Source: Vibrio sp. Hep-1b-8 (GTDB lineage: Bacteria > Pseudomonadota > Gammaproteobacteria > Enterobacterales > Vibrionaceae). From it: a stretch of DNA of 52,742 bases. This document shows positions 17,542-27,065 of the stretch, piece after piece; position 1 is the stretch's first letter; each line of letters begins with the position of its first letter. The DNA is taken from the NCBI RefSeq assembly GCF_006124995.1, contig NZ_QEWN01000013.1, positions 1 to 52,742 on the forward strand, given 5' to 3'. A program made the translations under genes and the position numbers. Below the pieces are notes generated by a model that did no database searches, was not told the DNA's origin, and worked only from the letters and a program-made list of their open reading frames with translations.

Positions 17542-17623
17542 TCTCGAAGGACGAAGTCCGTTCTCGGAGCGAAGCGATCTAGCATCTCGAAGGGCGTAGC
17601 CCGATCTCGAAGCGCAGCGTTCT
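17542..17623. repeat. Mini-hairpin repeat array, locus B (after trmL)
   Basis: Four units of about 20 bp, each starting TCTCG, alternate between two kinds: GGAC-GAA-GTCC (17549-17559), GC-GAA-GC (17569-17575), GGGC-GTA-GCCC (17592-17602) and GC-GCA-GC (17612-17618). Stem changes are compensated (A-T for G-C) and every loop keeps the form GNA. Locus A and the single unit at 45782 are related. Confidence 0.85.
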
Positions 17624-17637
17624 GGCTTTTCTCAGCA

Positions 17638-18675
17638 CTACGGGCGTGTAACGAAACCTACTGCTTGGTATGCTTTCTTCAATGTTTCAGCAGCACGAGC
17701 TGACGCTTTTTCCGCACCCTGTCTCATCACTTGATCCATGTAAGCACGATCAGCGCGGATACGATGGTATTCAGCTTGGATAGGCTCAAGCATTGCGACA
17801 AGGGCTTCGCCGACATCTTTCTTGAACGGACCATACATTTCAACGCCTTGGTACTTAGCTTCAATCTCTTCAAAGCTTAAACCCGTCGCTGCCGAGTAAA
17901 GACCCATCAAGTTAGAAATACCGGCTTTGTTATCCCAGTCATGCGCGATACGTGGTGGTGTCTCTGCGTCTGTTTGAGCTTTGTTAATCTTCTTAATGAT
18001 TGACTTAGGCTCTTCCAACAGAGTAATCACGTTTTTACGGTTATCGTCTGACTTTGACATCTTCTTAGTCGCATCTTGAAGGCTCATCACGCGTGCATTC
18101 ACTGTTGGAATATACGGTTCTGGTACTTGGAAGATAGGCTGCTCTGGCGAATAGATGTTGTTAAAACGGTTAGCAATATCGCGTGCTAACTCCAAGTGCT
18201 GCTTCTGATCGCTACCTACTGGCACTTGGTGAGCACCGTAAAGCAGGATGTCAGCTGCCATCAATACAGGGTAGTCAAACAAACCCACATTCACATCACC
18301 GAACTGGCTAGAGGTATCTTTTGAATAACGAGCAGACTTATCTTTAAACTGAGTCATACGACCAAGTTCACCCATCTGGGTATAGCAGTTAAGAAGCCAA
18401 CCAAGTTGAGCATGCTCTGGTACATGAGACTGAACAAATAGCGTGCTCTTTTTCGGATCAACACCAACGGCAAGACAGATTGCTAATGCGTCAAGCGTCG
18501 CTTCATGCAGTGCCTTTGGATCTTGGCGGACAGTAATTGCATGAAGGTCTACTACACAGTATTGGCAATCATAATCGTCCTGCATTTGTTGCCATTGACG
18601 TAGAGCACCCAAGTAGTTACCGATACTTAGTTCACCTGATGGTTGAACACCACTCAATACAATGGGTTTGCTCAT
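17638..18675 (-). CDS. trpS: Tryptophanyl-tRNA synthetase
   Basis: A class I aminoacyl-tRNA synthetase that charges tRNA-Trp. The 345-aa protein has the HIGH-equivalent [14 protein letters not shown] near residue 12 and the KMSKS loop KKMSKSDDN near 200. It also has [32 protein letters not shown] and the C-terminal helical domain. It is the last gene of the damX-dam-rpe-gph-trpS series, separated from gph by a hairpin that could act as a partial terminator. Confidence 0.97.
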   Translation of the reverse strand: MSKPIVLSGVQPSGELSIGNYLGALRQWQQMQDDYDCQYCVVDLHAITVRQDPKALHEATLDALAICLAVGVDPKKSTLFVQSHVPEHAQLGWLLNCYTQMGELGRMTQFKDKSARYSKDTSSQFGDVNVGLFDYPVLMAADILLYGAHQVPVGSDQKQHLELARDIANRFNNIYSPEQPIFQVPEPYIPTVNARVMSLQDATKKMSKSDDNRKNVITLLEEPKSIIKKINKAQTDAETPPRIAHDWDNKAGISNLMGLYSAATGLSFEEIEAKYQGVEMYGPFKKDVGEALVAMLEPIQAEYHRIRADRAYMDQVMRQGAEKASARAAETLKKAYQAVGFVTRP

Positions 18676-18715
18676 GGGAATGATTCCTTTGACTTCTTAA
18701 TCTAAATATATGAAA

Positions 18716-18759
18716 AAACCGTGTCGATTCAGGTTCTCAATCACCTAGTGACACGGTTT
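18716..18759 (-). terminator. Nested hairpin / terminator between gph and trpS
   Basis: The outer arms AAACCGTGTC and GACACGGTTT form a perfect 10-bp stem. Inside, AGGT / ACCT gives a second short stem. On the minus strand a run of six T closes the stem. It probably attenuates readthrough from gph into trpS, or marks a separate trpS promoter region. Confidence 0.7.
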
Positions 18760-18806
18760 ACTCAGTGTACTCATTAACGAGTATTTTGGAAGATATTTTA
18801 TTGCAC

Positions 18807-19490
18807 TTACGCGCAAACCGTTACAACATCGACTAAATCTGCGATGGTGTCCGCGACGTAATCTGGCTCAGAGTCAGAGATTGGCTCACCGTGGTTGTAG
18901 CCATAAGTCAGACCAAATGAGTAACAACCTGCATTCTTCGCCGCTTTGATGTCATGGCTTGAATCGCCAACCATCAACATTTCTTCAGGCTGGCAGTTGT
19001 GCTTCTCAAGCAGCCAGTTAAGTGCGATGGGGTTAGGTTTTCTTTCAGGGAAAGTATCACCACCAATCACATCTACAAAGTATTGGCCAATGTTATGCTG
19101 AGCCAACACTTCAGGAACAAACTTGGAAGGTTTGTTGGTCACCAGCGCCATCGTAAAGCCAGCACGGTGCAGTTCAGCCAAAGTCTCTTTTACCGCTGGG
19201 TATAAATGACTTAACTTGTGCCCGCCTTGTTGGTAATAATCATCAAATAACACACGAGCCTTGGCATGCAATTGTGGGTCAAGATCAGGTGACACGGTCA
19301 AACTACGGCTAAGTGAACGCCCGATAAGAATATCAGCACCGTTACCCACATAGTCTCGAACTTGCTCTTCAGTGACAGAGGGAAAGCCCAATGCTTGAAC
19401 GGCTTGATCAGCCGCTACCGCGAGATCAGGTACACTATCAAGCAAAGTACCATCCAAATCGAAGGCAATCAGTTTAATACGCTTATTCAT
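18807..19490 (-). CDS. gph: Phosphoglycolate phosphatase
   Basis: A 227-aa HAD-superfamily hydrolase that removes 2-phosphoglycolate formed during DNA repair. It has motif I FDLDGTLLDSVPDLA, motif II VTNKPSKF, and motifs III/IV KPNPIALNWLL and MVGDSSHDIKAAKNAGC. The cap has the Gph-typical VRDYVGNGADILI. It starts 4 nt after the rpe stop, so the two are cotranscribed and probably coupled. Confidence 0.95.
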   Translation of the reverse strand: MNKRIKLIAFDLDGTLLDSVPDLAVAADQAVQALGFPSVTEEQVRDYVGNGADILIGRSLSRSLTVSPDLDPQLHAKARVLFDDYYQQGGHKLSHLYPAVKETLAELHRAGFTMALVTNKPSKFVPEVLAQHNIGQYFVDVIGGDTFPERKPNPIALNWLLEKHNCQPEEMLMVGDSSHDIKAAKNAGCYSFGLTYGYNHGEPISDSEPDYVADTIADLVDVVTVCA

Positions 19491-19494
19491 CGAA

Positions 19495-20166
19495 TTACTT
19501 CACCTGAGCCAATTCTGCGCGCATTTGGTCGATCACTTGTTTGTAATCTGGCTCGTTAAAGATTGCAGAACCGGCTACGAACATATCTGCGCCAGCTTCC
19601 GCGATCTCTTTGATGTTATCCACTTTCACACCACCATCGATTTCCAAACGGATATCGCGACCCGATTCGTCAATCATCTTGCGCACTGCACGTAACTTAT
19701 CAAGGGTATTTGGAATGAAAGACTGACCGCCAAAGCCTGGGTTCACTGACATCAGTAGAATCATATCCACTTTGTCCATGATGTACTCAAGGTGTGACAG
19801 AGGGGTCGCAGGGTTGAGTACAACGCCCGCTTTACAGCCGTGCTCTTTAATCAGTTGTAACGTACGATCAACATGCTCTGATGCTTCGATATGGAATGTG
19901 ATCATCGATGCGCCAGCTTTGGCGAAATCTGGAACGATGCTATCAACCGGCTTAACCATAAGGTGAACATCAATCGGCGCGGTAATACCGTAATCACGCA
20001 ATGCTTTACAGATAGGTGCGCCAAAAGTCAGGTTTGGTACGTAGTGGTTATCCATTACGTCGAAGTGAACCACGTCAGCGCCTGCTGCGAGCACTTTTTC
20101 AACGTCTTCACCCAAGCGAGCAAAGTCTGCAGACAAAATCGATGGAGCGATAAGGAAATCTTTCAT
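19495..20166 (-). CDS. rpe: Ribulose-phosphate 3-epimerase
   Basis: Rpe interconverts ribulose 5-phosphate and xylulose 5-phosphate in the pentose phosphate pathway. The 223-aa TIM barrel has [39 protein letters not shown] (metal-binding His and Asp), [13 protein letters not shown] and LEIDGGV. It lies between dam and gph in the conserved dam-rpe-gph-trpS order. Confidence 0.96.
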   Translation of the reverse strand: MKDFLIAPSILSADFARLGEDVEKVLAAGADVVHFDVMDNHYVPNLTFGAPICKALRDYGITAPIDVHLMVKPVDSIVPDFAKAGASMITFHIEASEHVDRTLQLIKEHGCKAGVVLNPATPLSHLEYIMDKVDMILLMSVNPGFGGQSFIPNTLDKLRAVRKMIDESGRDIRLEIDGGVKVDNIKEIAEAGADMFVAGSAIFNEPDYKQVIDQMRAELAQVK

Positions 20167-20290
20167 ACCTGACCTCTAGTAGTAATTGGCATCATTGCAT
20201 TCAAAACAGATTCTCTGAATTACAGAGCATTTTGCGCGCAATTCTACCTAAGCTAAAGGTCAGAAGATAGGAAAGCTTGATGAAATGTGA

Positions 20291-21118
20291 TTATTCACTG
20301 TCTGTTGGCTTAAATAGCGCTAGCAGTTCATCGACTTTATTTCGCCCTGCACCATTGCGGCTTATAGTACGCTTCACCTTAACCACGTTAAGCTCTGCGC
20401 CATGATATAAGCGACGAGTGAGTGTTGTATCGTGGTTAGAGATAAGAACTGAGATTCCACGTTCTACCGCAGCTCGCTCGGCAACATCCGCCAAAGCGGC
20501 CTGATCATCTAAGCTGAACCCATTGCCTGCGTATGAGGTAAAGTTCGCTGTGTTAGATAACGGTGCATAAGGAGGATCACAATAAACCACACTGCCCTTT
20601 CGCGCACGCTTGAAGGTCTCATGGTAGCCTTCACATACGAAAGTCGCCTTCTTTGATTTTTCCGCAAAGAACTCTAGCTCTGCTTCAGGGAAGTACGGCT
20701 TCTTATACGAACCGAAAGGGACATTAAACCCACCCTTCTTATTGTAACGGCATAAGCCATTAAAACCAAAACGGTTCATATAAAGAAATGCTAAGGAGCG
20801 ATACATGACATCGTCAGTGGCATTAAACTGCTGACGAATATCGAGATAAGCTTCCTTACGATTATTCTCAGCACAGAACCAACGCTTCGCTTCCGAGATG
20901 TACTCTTGTGGATTTACTTTAAGAAGGTTATACAGGTTGATCAGATCCGGATTAATGTCTGCCAGCAGGTATTGCTCGTAGTCCGTATTGAGGAAAACAG
21001 AACCAGCACCTACGAACGGCTCTACCAGTTTACGAGCTTCAGGCAAGTGACGCTGGATATCTTCGACAAGTCCGTATTTACCCCCTGCCCATTTCAGGAA
21101 GGCTCGCTGCTTCTTCAT
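20291..21118 (-). CDS. dam: DNA adenine methyltransferase Dam
   Basis: Dam methylates adenine in GATC, guiding mismatch repair and replication initiation. In Vibrio it is essential for the second chromosome origin. The 275-aa alpha-class N6-adenine methyltransferase has the N-terminal FLKWAGGKYGLVEDI, the FxGxG SAM motif FVEPFVGAGSVFLN, and the catalytic DPPY in VVYCDPPYAPLSN. It also has MNRFGFNGLCRYN. It sits downstream of damX and upstream of rpe. Confidence 0.97.
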   Translation of the reverse strand: MKKQRAFLKWAGGKYGLVEDIQRHLPEARKLVEPFVGAGSVFLNTDYEQYLLADINPDLINLYNLLKVNPQEYISEAKRWFCAENNRKEAYLDIRQQFNATDDVMYRSLAFLYMNRFGFNGLCRYNKKGGFNVPFGSYKKPYFPEAELEFFAEKSKKATFVCEGYHETFKRARKGSVVYCDPPYAPLSNTANFTSYAGNGFSLDDQAALADVAERAAVERGISVLISNHDTTLTRRLYHGAELNVVKVKRTISRNGAGRNKVDELLALFKPTDSE

Positions 21119-21208
21119 CTACTGCTCTATCTATCAACCACAAATTAAGGCTGCGGAATGTAACATATTTTGTAATTAATCTCAGGCTATTTTGCGGTGA
21201 AAAACAAT

Positions 21209-22702
21209 CTAGTTCTCTTGGCTGCCACGATCTATCTCGCGTTGAACTTGATTCAACGACTTTGCCCACGGATCCAGTTTTTGTAACTCACTCGATAATC
21301 CAGCCACTGCATCACGTGCAACCTGAATCGTTGGGTAGTTTTGATAGGTGATAATGTACCATTCAACACCATTGCGTTCCGTTGGATAAATAAACACTTG
21401 GTTAGCAAGTTGATGCTGATCGATAAATTTCTGAACTTCTTGAAGTGAGCTAACGGCAGCAAGCTGCAAAGTGTAGCTGCGCGAAGAAAAACTCTTAAGT
21501 TCATCTTTAGTAAAGGAGAACTTAATGACCGTTTCTGTTGTTGATGGCGTCTGTTCTTGAGGCGATACCGCTTCTTCAACCGGAGTCGGTTCTTCGACCA
21601 TAGATTGTTCAACCACCTCATCGATCACGCTGGTATCCACTTGTTCAGGTTTCCCTTCCATCAGCGCATCGACAACGTCTGATGTGATCACTACACGCTG
21701 TTGGGCATCATCGGCAGTACCGACACTTGTTACCTGCTCGGTGACATCGGGCGGCAAAGCCATAGAGTCATCAACCGCATTCACCAAGGTCTGATCTATA
21801 ACGGGCTCTGATTCAATGATAACTGCGCTAGCTTCTGTTTCAGATTCACTTTCAGGGAGAGTAGGAATCACCGTCTGCTCCATCGACTGGGTAATTTGCT
21901 GTGCTTTGTCGTCCGCAGATGGTTGCATCATCATCCACCAGTACCCGCCACCGATTAATAACAGCAAAGTAATAACCAGTAATGCAATATTCACCGGAGA
22001 ACCCACTATCGAGCGGATAATAATCCTTTTTTCCACTTTATAATCCCCTAACGCCATGATCTCGCCAGGGCGGCGAGCGACCGTCCGATACGCGTTGCGT
22101 ACCCGTTTTTCCATGTCATCTTCGACAAATCGAATCACCAAATGTTCAAAAAAACGATCCGCTTCCTGCTGGCTAAGTGGTTCAATTTCAAGATCAATTG
22201 GTTTGTGTTCCTGACCATAACTTAAACGAGTTAGGAGCGCATCCATACTGTTAGACTCTGCAAACAACAGCACATTAACAGTCCAGCTCGGGTTGGTTTG
22301 CGCTTCAAGCACTAACATCCAAAGCTCAGACACAAAAGACTCACTCAGCAGATGAGCATCATCCACTGCGATAACCACATCACAGCTTTCACCTTCCATT
22401 AAGCGCGCAAAAGATTCCACAAGAGGGTCGGATGGGTTAAATAGCGGCTCGGACACGAGCTGAGTTAAGATTGTCGAGCGACGCTGGTCATCACCTTGGT
22501 TGGCATGACACATGAGTAGAGACTGGTTTTTATCTTGAGCCCACGCTTCGAGATAGCATTGCGCTAGCCAAGTTTTTCCAGCTCCCGGAGCTCCTCCTAA
22601 TGTCACCAAGTTTGAGCCAAAATTAGTTAACAGCTGCAATCGTTCCAGCAGTTCTGTCTGAGAGTCTAATTCCAACACACGTGGATCATGCGCCAAGCTC
22701 AT
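21209..22702 (-). CDS. damX: DamX: AAA-type ATPase domain with SPOR domain
   Basis: DamX is a cell-division protein recruited to the septum by its SPOR domain, which binds denuded peptidoglycan. The 497-aa protein begins with an ExeA-like ATPase region (Walker A GGAPGAGKTWLA near 36-47, Walker B VVIAVDDAH near 110). One membrane segment follows (IALLVITLLLLIGGGYWWMMM near 240-260). A long acidic, Glu/Thr/Val-rich periplasmic linker leads to a C-terminal SPOR domain (YTLQLAAVSSLQEVQKF onward). It lies between aroB and dam, as in enterobacteria. Confidence 0.9.
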   Translation of the reverse strand: MSLAHDPRVLELDSQTELLERLQLLTNFGSNLVTLGGAPGAGKTWLAQCYLEAWAQDKNQSLLMCHANQGDDQRRSTILTQLVSEPLFNPSDPLVESFARLMEGESCDVVIAVDDAHLLSESFVSELWMLVLEAQTNPSWTVNVLLFAESNSMDALLTRLSYGQEHKPIDLEIEPLSQQEADRFFEHLVIRFVEDDMEKRVRNAYRTVARRPGEIMALGDYKVEKRIIIRSIVGSPVNIALLVITLLLLIGGGYWWMMMQPSADDKAQQITQSMEQTVIPTLPESESETEASAVIIESEPVIDQTLVNAVDDSMALPPDVTEQVTSVGTADDAQQRVVITSDVVDALMEGKPEQVDTSVIDEVVEQSMVEEPTPVEEAVSPQEQTPSTTETVIKFSFTKDELKSFSSRSYTLQLAAVSSLQEVQKFIDQHQLANQVFIYPTERNGVEWYIITYQNYPTIQVARDAVAGLSSELQKLDPWAKSLNQVQREIDRGSQEN

Positions 22703-22780
22703 TTGCGTTATCCTAATGACAATATGAGTAGTACCAAACCAACATCATTGATGCCAGTTTGGTATTACAGACTAGAAGAA

Positions 22781-23869
22781 TTATACGGTGCGTGCGAAGT
22801 CGATCGCTTGCTCAAGTACCGACTCAGGAACACCTTTTACTACTTCGGCTGTTCCTATACTGGTAGGCAAAACCAGTCGAAGTTCACCAGACAATACTTT
22901 CTTATCGCGCATCATGTGCTTGATAAAATCAGCAAATGACATCTGCTCCGGTGTATGGACTGGTAGTTGTGCTCTCTTCAGTATAGAAATAATTCGCTCA
23001 ACTTGCTGCTCAGTGATAAGCCCTTGAAGCTGTGCGGTTTTTGCTGCCATCACGGTACCTGACGAAACGGCTTCTCCGTGTAGCCAATTACCATAACCTA
23101 ACTCAGCTTCAATCGCATGACCAAATGTATGACCTAGGTTCAGCAATGCGCGAATTCCCGACTCTTTCTCATCCTGTGCAACCACTTCCGCTTTGATTTC
23201 ACAACAACGTGCAATCGCGTAAGTCAGTGCTTGCTCATCCAGTTGATATAATCTGTCGAGGTTCTCTTCTAGCCAAACAAAAAATTCAGGATCGTAGATG
23301 ATGCCATACTTGATGACTTCAGCCATCCCCGCCGCAAACTCACGACTCGGCAAAGTTTTCAAACAATCAGTATCAATCACGACCGCTTTAGGCTGATAAA
23401 AAGCCCCAATCATGTTCTTGCCAAGCTTATGGTTTACTGCTGTTTTTCCTCCCACCGAGGAATCAACCTGAGAGAGTAGCGTTGTTGGGATCTGAATAAA
23501 ATCGACACCACGCTGATAACAAGCCGCAGAGAAACCGACCAAATCACCAATCACGCCACCGCCTAGCGCAATAACCACAACATCACGGGCATAGTTGCCT
23601 TCAAGCAAGTAACTCATGACGGTGTTAAAGGTATCGAGTGATTTGTATTGCTCTCCATCTGGTAGCTCTAACACAGAGGCTTGACAGCCAAGTTGTTCTA
23701 TAAGAGAGAGGATTTTATCCGCGTATAAAGGCGCCACCGTCACATTGGTGATGACGACAACTTTTTGTTTTGCAGATAAGAAAGAAAGGTGGGCCGGATC
23801 ATTAAATAATCCGGCGCCAATTGAGATTGGATAGCTACGTTCACCTAAGCTGACCGTAATCCGTTCCAT
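22781..23869 (-). CDS. aroB: 3-dehydroquinate synthase
   Basis: AroB converts DAHP to 3-dehydroquinate, the second step of the shikimate pathway, using NAD+ and a divalent metal. The 362-aa protein has the NAD-binding [19 protein letters not shown] and [20 protein letters not shown]. Metal ligands lie in [17 protein letters not shown] and WLHGEAV. GGAG precedes the ATG. It follows aroK by 25 bp on the same strand, forming the pilMNOPQ-aroK-aroB-damX-dam series. Confidence 0.97.
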   Translation of the reverse strand: MERITVSLGERSYPISIGAGLFNDPAHLSFLSAKQKVVVITNVTVAPLYADKILSLIEQLGCQASVLELPDGEQYKSLDTFNTVMSYLLEGNYARDVVVIALGGGVIGDLVGFSAACYQRGVDFIQIPTTLLSQVDSSVGGKTAVNHKLGKNMIGAFYQPKAVVIDTDCLKTLPSREFAAGMAEVIKYGIIYDPEFFVWLEENLDRLYQLDEQALTYAIARCCEIKAEVVAQDEKESGIRALLNLGHTFGHAIEAELGYGNWLHGEAVSSGTVMAAKTAQLQGLITEQQVERIISILKRAQLPVHTPEQMSFADFIKHMMRDKKVLSGELRLVLPTSIGTAEVVKGVPESVLEQAIDFARTV

Positions 23870-23894
23870 GGGTATTCTCCAGTTGCTAAAAGTC

Positions 23895-24413
23895 TTAACT
23901 TTCTTCTAGCATTTTTACGATCTGGTTGGCTACCACTTTTGCACTTTGATCGTCTGTACGTACTGTGTAGTCCGCAATTTCTTCGTAAAGAGGGTTACGT
24001 TCACCCGCTAGGGATTCCAACACTTCACGTGGACTATCAGTTTGTAATAATGGGCGCTTCTTGTCGCGGTTAGTACGCGCAAGTTGCTTCTCAATTGTTG
24101 TCTCTAGGTAAACAACAATACCGCGAGCAGAAAGGCGATTGCGGTTTTCTTTGCTCTTGATTGAACCACCACCTGTTGCAAGTACGATACCTTGCTCTTC
24201 AGTGAGGTCATTAATCACTTTTTCCTCGCGAACGCGGAAGCCTTCTTCACCTTCTACGTCAAATACCCAAGCGATATCTGCGCCTGTGCGTTCTTCGATG
24301 ACAGTATCTGAGTCAACAAACTCCATATGAAGCTGTTGAGCTAGATGTCTACCAATTGTGCTTTTGCCGGCACCCATAGGGCCAACAAGGAAAATATTGC
24401 GTTTCTCAGCCAT
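23895..24413 (-). CDS. aroK: Shikimate kinase I
   Basis: AroK phosphorylates shikimate with ATP. The 172-aa P-loop kinase has [15 protein letters not shown] near residues 11-25, the shikimate-binding [32 protein letters not shown], and the lid NRDKKRPLL. It has the usual length and lies between pilQ (152 bp upstream) and aroB. Confidence 0.96.
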   Translation of the reverse strand: MAEKRNIFLVGPMGAGKSTIGRHLAQQLHMEFVDSDTVIEERTGADIAWVFDVEGEEGFRVREEKVINDLTEEQGIVLATGGGSIKSKENRNRLSARGIVVYLETTIEKQLARTNRDKKRPLLQTDSPREVLESLAGERNPLYEEIADYTVRTDDQSAKVVANQIVKMLEES

Positions 24414-24565
24414 GTTTAGCAGTAATTTACAACGTTAATTCAATGACATCGCCACAAGAAAAGCCAGTATAGTACTAGCGATGGAAAAGCTTGTGGCACC
24501 GATTCCTCACAGATAATTCGTGATAAGACCCGAAATTATCTAGATAAGGTGCCATTAATGCAAAT

Positions 24566-25993
24566 TTATTTTCGCACCTCAGAGAAATCTGACTCAGTGA
24601 CTATGGTTGGAGTGACGAAAATCAGCAACTCGCTTTTAGCGATATTTTGGTAAGTACGACGAAACAGCGTTCCCAGAATGGGAATATCACCAAGCATAGG
24701 AACCTTATCTATAGAATCAGTCACACTGTATTGATAGATCCCTCCCAGGACGACGGTTTGACCATCGTTGACCAAAACTTGCGTCTCGAGTCTCTGAGTA
24801 TTGATCGCCAGCGCTTCATTTTTCCCCGCTTTGACCACATTACCTGGCCGGTCTTGAGTCACGTTCAAATCGAGTATCAATTTATCTTCAGACAAAATCT
24901 GCGGTGTGACCTCTAAGCTCAGTACCGCCTTTTTGAATTCAACACTAACCACACCTTTATCCGATGTTTCAAAATAGGGAATTTCTGTCCCTTGCTCTAT
25001 GTAGGCTGCCTGTTTATTTGTGGTCATGAGTCTCGGTCTTGATATGACCTCCGCCTTCGCTTCTGATTGCATTGCTGACAACTCAAGATCGAGTAATACA
25101 TCCGAGCCTAAAGTCGCAAGCTGAAAAGCGATATTGGCGGCATTAACTGAAGTCGAACCGAGGTTGACATTCAGCATTTGGTCGAGGGTAAATTCTTCAA
25201 GTGTATTTTCCTCAATACTGCCCCCTATCACCGTGTTTCGGTTTGTGCGATCTAATCCCCATCGGACGCCCAACTCGTCCAATTGCCCTTCATCCACTGT
25301 GACAATACGAGCCTCTATCTGCACCTGCTTGAGGGGAATATCCAGTGAACGTACGATGTTTCTAACGCCTATCACATTAGGTTCTAAATCATGAATAAGT
25401 AGAGCGTTGGTGCGCTCATCAACACTCAGGGTGCCTCTCTCTGATAGATACGGGTTACGGCCACTTTCATTGTTACTTAGCATCAGTAACAAATCGGCAG
25501 CCTTAGCGTATTTGACCCAAATAACCTCCGAGATCGCCTGTTGTCGTTCCCTCTCCGATCGAGTGCTATTTAGAATCTGTTTTTCCCGCTCTTCAACTTC
25601 AGATAATGGCGCAACGATGATCACCCCATCTTCGACCCATTTCCCCAGTTGTTTTGACTTGAGAATGGTATTAAACACCTGCTGCCAAGAGACCTTAGTG
25701 AGTCGTAAAGTCAGATTCCCACTAACCGAATCTGACACCACAATGTTAAAATCGCTGTGTTCCGCCAACAACTGCAATACGATTCTCACTGGAATATCTT
25801 GGAAGTTAATCGACAGTTGGTCTCCATCCACCTCTACCTCATTCCTTTGCTGGTCGCTGTATTCGTCGCGACCTGTAGACTCCAGCGCATTAGCAGTGCT
25901 ATCACTTGTCCATATACATAGCATCGTGACAAGCAACCACAGTGATAGAGAGTGGATGTTGCTACTCATTTTCCTCGGCCAAGACTCACTCAT
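24566..25993 (-). CDS. pilQ: Type IV pilus secretin PilQ, short form
   Basis: PilQ forms the outer-membrane channel for the type IV pilus, used in Vibrio for DNA uptake. The 475-aa protein has an N-terminal signal region (hydrophobic SLSLWLLVTMLCIW) and an STN/N0 domain starting near residue 55 (GDQLSINFQDIPVRIVLQLLAEH). An N1 domain (EVIWVKYAKAADLLLML) and the secretin core (VQIEARIVTVDEGQLDELGVRWG to ELLIFVTPTIV, with VPMLGDIPILGTLFRR) follow. No AMIN peptidoglycan-binding domain fits between signal and N0. That makes it HofQ/ComE-like in architecture. It starts 18 bp after pilP. Confidence 0.92.
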   Translation of the reverse strand: MSESWPRKMSSNIHSLSLWLLVTMLCIWTSDSTANALESTGRDEYSDQQRNEVEVDGDQLSINFQDIPVRIVLQLLAEHSDFNIVVSDSVSGNLTLRLTKVSWQQVFNTILKSKQLGKWVEDGVIIVAPLSEVEEREKQILNSTRSERERQQAISEVIWVKYAKAADLLLMLSNNESGRNPYLSERGTLSVDERTNALLIHDLEPNVIGVRNIVRSLDIPLKQVQIEARIVTVDEGQLDELGVRWGLDRTNRNTVIGGSIEENTLEEFTLDQMLNVNLGSTSVNAANIAFQLATLGSDVLLDLELSAMQSEAKAEVISRPRLMTTNKQAAYIEQGTEIPYFETSDKGVVSVEFKKAVLSLEVTPQILSEDKLILDLNVTQDRPGNVVKAGKNEALAINTQRLETQVLVNDGQTVVLGGIYQYSVTDSIDKVPMLGDIPILGTLFRRTYQNIAKSELLIFVTPTIVTESDFSEVRK

Positions 25994-26011
25994 AAGATAC
26001 CTTCTATTTAC

Positions 26012-26488
26012 TCAACGCAGTTTGAGAGAATGTCGAACTGACCGCCGTTCTGGTTCAGAAAGCACTTCTCGCATCACGACTGAGTCAGCCGTTATCTGCT
26101 CAACTACCATTGTTCCCGAATCGAGAGATTGCTCTGTCGTCGCACGTTTTATCTCTCCTTGAGGTGTTTGGAGAAACGCAGAGGCTGCTTTCGCACCAAT
26201 GATGGTGCCTTTGAGTAACCAGTTGTTGAGCGGACAATCAATCGTGGCCTGGCACGTTGATAATTGGTTCTCGACGCTATTATTTTGAGTCTGAATCTCG
26301 ATGACTGGCAGCTCAAACGGATCTCGAACCGCCCGTTTAGCACTAAGACCTTGTGCATCCCTAGCCAATAATACAGATGCCGATGCCTCAGTAAGATAAT
26401 CCATCTTAGATGCCACGAGTTCTTGCTTGGCTAGGCATCCTTTTGCCATCAAGCCAACCACTAAGGCAGAGAGAACCTTAGTCTTCAT
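26012..26488 (-). CDS. pilP: Type IV pilus assembly protein PilP
   Basis: PilP links the PilNO inner-membrane ring to the PilQ secretin. The 158-aa protein has a short signal (MKTKVLSALVVGLMAKGC). The Cys at 18 would be lipidated, but the preceding A-K-G is a poor lipobox. A linker region follows, then the HR-like beta domain RDPFELP. The C-terminal part has LKGTIIGAKAASAFLQTPQGEIKRATTEQSLDSGTMVVEQITADSVVMRE. GGAGAGAA precedes the ATG at 26488. The start overlaps the pilO stop by about 11 nt. Confidence 0.9.
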   Translation of the reverse strand: MKTKVLSALVVGLMAKGCLAKQELVASKMDYLTEASASVLLARDAQGLSAKRAVRDPFELPVIEIQTQNNSVENQLSTCQATIDCPLNNWLLKGTIIGAKAASAFLQTPQGEIKRATTEQSLDSGTMVVEQITADSVVMREVLSEPERRSVRHSLKLR

Positions 26489-27065
26489 TGTTCTCTCCAA
26501 TCAACAACTGATAAAGATAGACCCGCAGTCGGAGTTTCAATGGCGAATTTGCCTCTGCGCTATTTTGCCAATGAACCTCTTCAACGACGATCACTTGAGG
26601 GAGTTGAGCGAGATCGCGGATAAATGCTCCGATATCAAAATAGCGCCCACTTAGCTCAATATTGATAAGCTGGCGATAGAATAACCGGTCCATGTCTTGC
26701 TCTTGCACTTCGATACGAGTGAATGTCAGGTTTCGCTCTACACCAAGCCGGTTCATTTCAACCACCACATCGGTGATATCGGGTTGAGACAAGAAGGGGG
26801 CCGAGATCTGCCTCTTTTGTTCCAGTGCCAGACGGTAGTTCGCTTTAATGTCTGCCAATTCAGCAAGTTTCACCAAACTCTCATCAATCAGCAATTGCAG
26901 TTGTTGTTGCTGTTTTTCAGTGACGACGACTTGGGCTAGTTTTGGGGTTAGATACCATTGATAACCAATACCCTGTATAAACACGAAAAAGAGTAGAGTG
27001 ATGAGTAGTTGGTAACGCAATGGCCATTGTGACCATTGTTCAATGTTGAAAGTTAGCTTAGCCAT
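26478..27065 (-). CDS. pilO: Type IV pilus assembly protein PilO
   Basis: A 195-aa bitopic inner-membrane protein. It has a short cytosolic tail, one membrane segment (YQLLITLLFFVFIQGIGYQWYL), a periplasmic coiled coil (EKQQQQLQLLIDESLVKLAELADIKANYRLALEQK) and a ferredoxin-like domain. It forms heterodimers with PilN. The ATG at 27065 overlaps the pilN stop (ATGGCTAA) and has GAGGGA upstream. Confidence 0.92.
   Translation of the reverse strand: MAKLTFNIEQWSQWPLRYQLLITLLFFVFIQGIGYQWYLTPKLAQVVVTEKQQQQLQLLIDESLVKLAELADIKANYRLALEQKRQISAPFLSQPDITDVVVEMNRLGVERNLTFTRIEVQEQDMDRLFYRQLINIELSGRYFDIGAFIRDLAQLPQVIVVEEVHWQNSAEANSPLKLRLRVYLYQLLIGENNED

Noticed and set aside
17309..17599. 96-codon open frame starting inside trmL and crossing the repeat element
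   Set aside because: It reads trmL in the wrong frame and then the GCGAGAA repeats (EKREARSEKRE), with no ribosome binding site or homology.
17394..17623. CRISPR array at the trmL-trpS repeats
   Set aside because: Heptamer units have no spacers, the hairpin units are only about 20 bp apart with no unique spacers, and no cas genes are present.
18676..18806. Tryptophan attenuator in front of trpS
   Set aside because: No leader peptide with Trp codons and no T-box-like structure can be seen. The hairpin is better explained as a gph terminator.
25407..26162. 251-codon open frame on the plus strand opposite pilQ and pilP
   Set aside because: It is antisense to two genes with clear homology and intact motifs, and its translation (Ser/Arg/Leu-rich) has no recognisable domain.
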